NCBI GenBank assembly: GCA_017940005.1
Contig: JAGAZO010000016.1
Location: 116,170 to 180,169, forward strand
Source of the DNA: Treponema sp.
GTDB taxonomy: Bacteria > Spirochaetota > Spirochaetia > Treponematales > Treponemataceae
DNA: 64,000 nucleotides
Direction: 5' to 3'
In this document: piece by piece, positions 59,167-64,000 of the stretch
Layout: each line of letters begins with the position of its first letter
Position numbering within the stretch: the first letter of the stretch is position 1
Notes under the pieces: generated by a model
What the model was told of the DNA's origin: nothing
Database searches by the model: none
Seen by the model: the letters and a program-made list of their open reading frames with translations, nothing else
Position numbers and translations under genes: made by a program

Positions 59167-60258
59167 ATGGAAAGACGGTTATCACTGTTTGTGGCGGCAG
59201 TCGCGCTGCTTTTAGCAGGCTGCACCTCATCGAAAGTTGCAGAGCAATCGTATGGCGTGCGGGCAGAGGCAGCTGTTGCGTCTGTTGACAAGTACGGCAA
59301 CTGCACGCTCACTATTTCGCAGGATGATTTTGCGGCGCTCGGTTTTGAGGCGGGCGACATGGCGTTTCTTTCTGTAGGGCAGTTTACGTTTGATGCGCCA
59401 ATCTGCACAAACTACAGCGATGTCGACAACGGCAAGTATCTCGTTCGTTTGAGCGGCGGAGCGGTGTCTGTTGCAATCAACATGGGAAACTTTGCAAAGA
59501 CGAACGGCGCAGCAGAGGGAACGCCTGTCACAATCGCGCTTAAAGAAAAAGCGGGCTATCTTGCAGACTACCGCATACGTCAGCTTAAAAAGAGCGAGAA
59601 CAGAAACGACTACGTGTCTGACGAAGTGTTTGCCAATTTCCGCGCAGTGAAAGCGGGCGCTATTGCGCCGAACAGATTGTACCGCTCGTGCAATCCGCTG
59701 TACGGAGACGCACGCGCTCCTTTTGCAGAAAAGCTCATAGCGCAAGCGGGCATAAAAACGGCAATAAATCTTGCAGACAGCAGAGAGGGCGGTGAAGCGC
59801 ATTTTGCAGAAGCGCCGTACTACGCCGCGCTTGCAACAAGCGGCAATGTTGTGTTTTTGAATATGGGCGTTTCGTTTACGGACGAAGACTTTATCGCAAA
59901 GTTGCACGACGGGCTTGTATTCATGAGCGAACACGCCGCAGGACCGTATGTTGTTCACTGCAACGAGGGAAAAGACCGCGCAGGCTATGTGAACGCGCTG
60001 CTCGAAGCGTTGTGCGGCGCGACGCTTGAAGAGATAAAAACAGACTACATGATGAGCTTTGAAAATTATTTTGGCGTGCAAAAAGGCACGGAGCAGTACG
60101 ACACCATAGGCAACGTCATACTCGATACGCTCAAAACAATAAACGGCGGCAAAACGGTGACAGACAATAATGTCGGCAAAGTGGTGGAGAATTATCTTCG
60201 CACGACAGTTGGTCTTACGCGCGAACAGATTGCCGCGCTCAAAGCTGTGCTGCAATAG
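59167..60258 (+). CDS. Tyrosine-phosphatase-like lipoprotein
   Basis: The 363-residue protein has a signal peptide with lipobox LLAGC (Cys19). Residues 40-150 may match the C-terminal domain of SAM hydroxide adenosyltransferases (DKYGNCTLTISQDDFAALGF). The phosphatase domain carries HCNEGKDRAGY near residue 260, fitting Cys-x5-Arg, and RSCNP upstream. It should be anchored on the outer face of a membrane and remove phosphate from proteins or lipids. TAAGGAG precedes the ATG by 8 nt. A hairpin follows the stop. The first-domain match is tentative. Confidence 0.78.
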   Translation: MERRLSLFVAAVALLLAGCTSSKVAEQSYGVRAEAAVASVDKYGNCTLTISQDDFAALGFEAGDMAFLSVGQFTFDAPICTNYSDVDNGKYLVRLSGGAVSVAINMGNFAKTNGAAEGTPVTIALKEKAGYLADYRIRQLKKSENRNDYVSDEVFANFRAVKAGAIAPNRLYRSCNPLYGDARAPFAEKLIAQAGIKTAINLADSREGGEAHFAEAPYYAALATSGNVVFLNMGVSFTDEDFIAKLHDGLVFMSEHAAGPYVVHCNEGKDRAGYVNALLEALCGATLEEIKTDYMMSFENYFGVQKGTEQYDTIGNVILDTLKTINGGKTVTDNNVGKVVENYLRTTVGLTREQIAALKAVLQ

Positions 60259-60284
60259 TTTTGCAGCATATGAATTATTCCAGC

Positions 60285-60325
60285 CGTTCAACAGTTTCAA
60301 AAAAATGATGAGGAACTGTTGAACG
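60285..60325 (+). terminator. Hairpin after the phosphatase gene
   Basis: CGTTCAACAGTTTC (60285-60298) pairs with GAACTGTTGAACG (60313-60325) with one bulged T. A modest T-rich tract follows. Perhaps a Rho-independent terminator. Confidence 0.55.
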
Positions 60326-60452
60326 CCTCTGTTTTCTTGCAGTTAAGCGTTTTGTTTTGTGAGCTTTGAATGTATTGTTGTTCATGAACAATGCATTAGG
60401 TGAAATTGCTTGACAGTGTGAGGACTCGTTGTGCTTGTATGGGAGCTATCGA

Positions 60453-61691
60453 GTGGGAAAACTTTATTTAGAAAAAAATGTTTACGATGCAACAATAGAG
60501 CGGTTGCAAAAAGTCTTTTCAGAAGATGTCGCTGTCTACTTTTGCTTCTCAGGCGGAAAAGACAGTTCCGTTATGCTCCAGCTTGCAAACCGCGTGGCGC
60601 AGGAAAAAAATCGAACATTTGATGTATTGTTCATCGACTTGGAAGGAAACTACACGTACACGATTGACCACATCAATGAGCTTAAGTTGTTGAGCCAAAT
60701 CGATACATTTTATTGGGTATGTCTGCCGCTTGTGTTGCGCAATGCTGTCAGTCAGTTGAGTACGCATTGGTTTTGCTGGAACAAACGGCAAAAAGACCTA
60801 TGGATACGCGATATGCCTGACGACTGTGTAAATGAAGATAACTATTTGACAAAATACGGCTGGGATTGGTTTCAAAAAGGGATGCAGTTTGAAACGTTTA
60901 TCATGGCGTTTGCGGAGTGGTATCAGAAAAAGCATCAAAAAGAAGTGATGTGCGGTGTAGGAATCCGCTCTAACGAGAGCTTCAACCGATTCCGAACGAT
61001 TGTTTCTTTGAGAAAAACAAAATGGCACAACATGCAGTGGACAACATTGCTTAAGACAGAGGAAAATCTTCCCATTTATAATTTTTATCCCATTTATGAC
61101 TGGCAGACGCGTGACATTTGGATAGCAGTTGCAAAGTTCGATTTGAAATATAATGAGCTGTACGAGCTGTTTTACAAGGCGGGCGTGTCCATCCACGAGG
61201 CGCGCATCTGTCAGCCGTATGGCGACGACCAGCGCAAAGGATTAGACCAGTTCAAAGCTATTGAGCCTGATACATGGTCGAAAGTGTTGCTCCGCACCGG
61301 CGGCGCAAACTTCGGGAACATCTATGCGAAAAGTCTTGCACTCGCGCACATGAAATTGAAAAAACCGCTCGAGCTTACATGGCAGCAATATACTGTATAT
61401 TTGCTTGAAAGTATAGGAATGCGCAACATGACGCTCATGGTGCACTACGCGCGGAAAATCAAGCGATTTGTCCGCTGGTATGAACAAAAAGGCGTCGCCA
61501 TTCCCGATTATGCTCCGCGCTATCTCGAAACGCAAAAACGCGCGCCGTCATGGCGGCGGTGCGCCAAGATGATTTTAAAAAACGATTACTATGGACGGGG
61601 GCTTTCGTTCGCACAGACAAAGCGGGACGATATGGAATTAAAGCAAATGCTTGAAGAGGATGGTGACTATAATTATGGAAGATGCGATTGA
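60453..61691 (+). CDS. IbrA-like PAPS-reductase-family protein (DUF3440)
   Basis: The 412-residue protein has the PP-loop ATP motif CFSGGKDSSVMLQL near residue 30 and a segment PIYDWQTRDIWIAV near 210, both diagnostic of the DUF3440/IbrA group of the PAPS-reductase superfamily. The GTG at 60453 is preferred as start: GGGAG lies 7 nt upstream and the family begins just there; TTG at 60429 is the alternative. It overlaps the ParB-like gene by 17 bp. IbrA/IbrB in E. coli act as regulators and often lie on mobile DNA; true chemistry is unknown. Confidence 0.86.
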   Translation: MGKLYLEKNVYDATIERLQKVFSEDVAVYFCFSGGKDSSVMLQLANRVAQEKNRTFDVLFIDLEGNYTYTIDHINELKLLSQIDTFYWVCLPLVLRNAVSQLSTHWFCWNKRQKDLWIRDMPDDCVNEDNYLTKYGWDWFQKGMQFETFIMAFAEWYQKKHQKEVMCGVGIRSNESFNRFRTIVSLRKTKWHNMQWTTLLKTEENLPIYNFYPIYDWQTRDIWIAVAKFDLKYNELYELFYKAGVSIHEARICQPYGDDQRKGLDQFKAIEPDTWSKVLLRTGGANFGNIYAKSLALAHMKLKKPLELTWQQYTVYLLESIGMRNMTLMVHYARKIKRFVRWYEQKGVAIPDYAPRYLETQKRAPSWRRCAKMILKNDYYGRGLSFAQTKRDDMELKQMLEEDGDYNYGRCD

Positions 61692-62190
61692 CATTGTTGC
61701 AACAGAAGTAAAGATGGTGCCTATTTCAGACGTATATGCGAACGACTACAATCCAAATATTGTTGCCGCTCCCGAAATGGTGCTGCTTGAACTGTCAATA
61801 CGTGAAAACGGGTTTTGCTATCCGCTGGCAGTTATAAAAGATGAAGCGGGAAAATATTGCATTGTGGACGGCTTCCACCGTTACACTGTTGCAAAAAAGC
61901 TCGGCCTGAAACAAGTTCCTATCGTGGAGCTGCACCATTCAATCGCAAAGCGGATTGCGGCAACAGTGCAGTTCAACCGCGCGCGCGGCACACACCAAGT
62001 GCTCGACATGTCGAAGCTCGTCATACGCCTCATTCAAGAAGGGCTGTCCGACGCGGAGATAGGTACTGTGCTCGGTATGGACGATGATGAGGTGCTTCGA
62101 CTTAAGCAACTGTCAGGTTTAAAAGAGGCATTTAAAAATCAGCAGTTCTCAAAGTCGTGGGAAGAATTTTCAACAAAGTATCGATTTTAG
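61675..62190 (+). CDS. IbrB-like ParB-domain protein
   Basis: The 171-residue protein is a ParB/sulfiredoxin-fold domain: IRENGFCYPLAVIKDEAGKYCIVDGFHRYTVAKKLG and a helical part with a HTH-like QEGLSDAEIGTVLGMDDDEV. GFHR replaces GxRR of ParB. ATG 61675 is preferred; TTG 61651 and ATG 61660 are in-frame alternatives. Overlaps the PAPS-reductase-like gene by 17 bp, as in ibrA-ibrB pairs. Confidence 0.82.
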   Translation: MEDAIDIVATEVKMVPISDVYANDYNPNIVAAPEMVLLELSIRENGFCYPLAVIKDEAGKYCIVDGFHRYTVAKKLGLKQVPIVELHHSIAKRIAATVQFNRARGTHQVLDMSKLVIRLIQEGLSDAEIGTVLGMDDDEVLRLKQLSGLKEAFKNQQFSKSWEEFSTKYRF

Positions 62191-62395
62191 CGATTATGCA
62201 GTCCGCGTTTTTGTAGCGTCCACGTTTGCGCAGTCCTCGCTTTTTGAAGGGCATACGCACGCGTTCTGTTTGCATATTTTAGCGCACGGCGTTTGCAATC
62301 TGTGTTTTTTGCGGGCGTTTTCATATTTTGCGCGATGTCTGCTTTTCAATCTCCTGCGCGTTATGTTTGCTCCTGTTGCAGCCGATATTGGAGAT

Positions 62396-63670
62396 ATGGG
62401 AAAAAACAAGCTGCTTGCATGGTGCGTTGCCGCGTTCTCGCTGCCGCTCGCTGCGCAAACGTCGCTCGACAGGCGCACTATCGCAGCCATGTATGGGCTC
62501 GATTACACCAATGTGCCGTCGCGCGAAACAGTACAGCTTCCGGACTTATTGCAGGGCATTTGGCGGGGAAGCGACCGCTACGTTTTTTTTGTGCCGCCAC
62601 AACGCACAGCATACGAAGAACGTACGGCCGATGACGACATTGCGCATGGAGAGGTGCAAATCAGCCGTGCGCTTGCGCCGTCAGATGTAGCGGTTGTGTT
62701 GAAAACATATTACGGCTGGTTTTACGACCGCGCCGCAGAGCCAGAAGCATACGCGGCAAGCGAGCGATTTTTGTGCACTGCAACGACAAAAGAAGCCGAG
62801 CGCATAACTATCGCTGCCGAGCCGCTGCAATCTCGCCCGCCACGCCTTGACGAAGACGGCAACAGCATTCCGTATACGAGCGGCGCATGGGAGCTTGTCG
62901 TCACATACAACGGCAAAACAAAATATGAGACGCGCATACCTGTTGCCGTCATTGGAAACGAGCTGTACCTCGACTTTATCATCAAAGGCGACACAGACGA
63001 TATGCGCACGAGCAGTGCAAACAACAACTTGTTCGGCTTTTGGCAAGGCGTGTGTAAGAGAAGCGATTTTCAAATTGCGCCGTATCCGCGCGGCGCGGAA
63101 GTCACATCGTATTATGTGCTTGACGATGCAGTGTACACGTTGCGCTACTGGGAGACGACAATGCCGTATACGGACACCTATGCATCGTTCACAGATGGCG
63201 ACGAAAGCTTCCATGTGCAAAAGCATATTGTTTCAAGCGGCTCCGTCTTTACGTGCGTTACGGGACGCAGCACGAGAATCAGAAACATCGCAAAATCGTC
63301 CGCACCGTTTATGAACTACACGCTTGACTCGACAGGCACTATCTGCGCGTTTGGCGAGCCGTATTTAATAAAAGTGACAGGAGCGGAAAACGCGGACGCG
63401 CTCATCGCGATTGTGAACGAGGCGAACGCACGCAGAAAACCTGACCCGCCGCCGCTCTTTCCTCCGAGCAACTTGAACTGGCACTGGGACATCATCACGT
63501 TGCTTGAAAAAGACAACAAGCTCATTCAAGAAGTGCGCGCGCGACAGCGTGCGTTTGCCGCTACAAACGGCGAGAGCGGCAGAATAGACGCGCTGCAAGC
63601 TTCAATATACAGCTCGCATATAAAATTACAGCAGGAAGCCTTTGAAACTATTTCTCAAGGAGCGCAGTAA
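62396..63670 (+). CDS. Exported protein of unknown function
   Basis: The 424-residue protein has a signal peptide (MGKNKLLAWCVAAFSLPLAAQ), then a mature part with aromatic-rich beta segments (WRGSDRYVFFVPP, YYGWFYDRAA, YYVLDDAVYTLRYWE) and a basic C-terminal helical tail. No domain recognised. GGAG is only 4 nt before ATG 62396; an in-frame upstream start lacks a signal peptide. A strong terminator follows, so it is the last gene of its unit. The 205 bp before it hold no further gene. Confidence 0.7.
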   Translation: MGKNKLLAWCVAAFSLPLAAQTSLDRRTIAAMYGLDYTNVPSRETVQLPDLLQGIWRGSDRYVFFVPPQRTAYEERTADDDIAHGEVQISRALAPSDVAVVLKTYYGWFYDRAAEPEAYAASERFLCTATTKEAERITIAAEPLQSRPPRLDEDGNSIPYTSGAWELVVTYNGKTKYETRIPVAVIGNELYLDFIIKGDTDDMRTSSANNNLFGFWQGVCKRSDFQIAPYPRGAEVTSYYVLDDAVYTLRYWETTMPYTDTYASFTDGDESFHVQKHIVSSGSVFTCVTGRSTRIRNIAKSSAPFMNYTLDSTGTICAFGEPYLIKVTGAENADALIAIVNEANARRKPDPPPLFPPSNLNWHWDIITLLEKDNKLIQEVRARQRAFAATNGESGRIDALQASIYSSHIKLQQEAFETISQGAQ

Positions 63671-63684
63671 GAGCACAAGGTTTT

Positions 63685-63730
63685 CTGAAAAAGGACACCT
63701 TTCAAAAGGTTTCCTTTTTCAGACTTTTTT
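63685..63730 (+). terminator. Strong Rho-independent terminator
   Basis: CTGAAAAAGGA (63685-63695) pairs perfectly with TCCTTTTTCAG (63712-63722); inside it, ACCTTT pairs with AAAGGT. ACTTTTTT follows. The next 95 bp, to 63824, are AT-rich with no gene. Confidence 0.88.
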
Positions 63731-63824
63731 CTTCCAAATTGTTTGCTTATTTATGATTATAATTAATTAATACCCCATAATGTATATTTTTTATACCCTA
63801 TCTGTGTTACCATGAAACGCTCTG

Positions 63825-64000
63825 CTAGCAAAGCCCTGCCTTCGCAACAAGTTCGTCAGGCGGCAGTATGCCGTTCGTCTCCCACATTCCCACCCGGCTT
63901 TTGTTCACGCCGAGCGCCTTAGCAAGGGCATCCATGCTGATGCCCTTTTTGTTCCGCTCAGCCTTCAACCGCTGCGCGAAAACTGCATTTCCCACGTTCA
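63825..64000 (-). CDS. XRE-family helix-turn-helix protein (C-terminal part)
   Basis: The minus strand is open from the window edge to TAG at 63825 and encodes about 57 residues: FAQRLKAERNKKGISMDALA, KALGVNKSRVGMWETNGILP. This is the Cro/CI-type DNA-binding domain. The protein ends only about 15 residues after it, so it is small or truncated. The start lies beyond the window. Confidence 0.78.
   Translation of the reverse strand, partial: NVGNAVFAQRLKAERNKKGISMDALAKALGVNKSRVGMWETNGILPPDELVAKAGLC

Noticed and set aside
59227..60300. 357-codon minus-strand frame opposite the phosphatase gene
   Set aside because: Composition is that of an antisense reading of a well-supported coding sequence; no family resemblance.

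Overview
The window looks like chromosomal DNA of a non-pallidum Treponema (oral, gut or rumen type). Support: a flagellar run flgB-flgC-fliE-fliF-fliG-fliH-fliI-fliJ in the order usual in spirochaetes, an ECF substrate component of the Trep_Strep family, several treponeme-style exported proteins and lipoproteins, and housekeeping genes on both strands with moderate GC. No insertion sequence, prophage, rRNA operon or CRISPR array was found. Species cannot be named from sequence alone.

Layout. 1-1850: sugar/nucleoside ABC uptake genes (BMP lipoprotein and a cut-off ATPase). 1923-7535: nagA-nagB, a lipoprotein, a Rossmann epimerase-like protein, an EFR1-type ferredoxin and ruvC. 7647-13720: ruvA, a chemoreceptor, ruvB, a Phd/VapC-like toxin-antitoxin pair and queA. 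13712-20317 (minus): a five-gene overlapping operon joining a nucleotide-sugar dehydratase and aminotransferase to a three-subunit xanthine-dehydrogenase-like enzyme, then a DUF1622 protein. 20441-29502: a metal-type ABC transporter followed by the flagellar operon. 29634-31368 (minus): tRNA-Val abutting a TGS-uridine-kinase gene. 31594-35424: malQ, split chromate transporter, deoD. 35536-44090: exported proteins, relic genes, a YdjI/YdjG/YdjH-like membrane-stress set and a SPOR protein. 44099-51053 (minus): TetR-controlled pair of ABC half-transporters plus an ECF module. 51278-56500: tRNA-Glu merged with a HAD gene, a JAB-DinG helicase fusion, plsC, a small zinc-ribbon gene and mrp. 56589-64000: PspC protein, thrS, a phosphatase-like lipoprotein, an IbrA/IbrB-like pair, an exported protein and the end of an XRE regulator.

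Two features stand out. First, at least twelve genes have a sigma70-type -10 box only 6-10 nt before the start codon, which predicts leaderless mRNAs: nagA, the epimerase, ruvA, ruvB, queA, the capD-like gene (GTG start), the DUF1893-ABC gene, malQ, chrA, deoD, plsC and thrS. Second, both tRNA genes run directly into coding sequence. tRNA-Val ends one base before the kinase ATG. In tRNA-Glu, the 3' acceptor strand itself forms the Shine-Dalgarno of the HAD gene, so tRNA maturation and translation of that gene would be mutually exclusive on one transcript.

Two domain fusions also deserve attention: a JAMM metalloprotease-like domain on a DinG-type iron-sulfur helicase, and a DUF1893 (TM1506-like) domain on a metal-type ABC ATPase. 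All functions are inferred by reading the translations; no database search was run.
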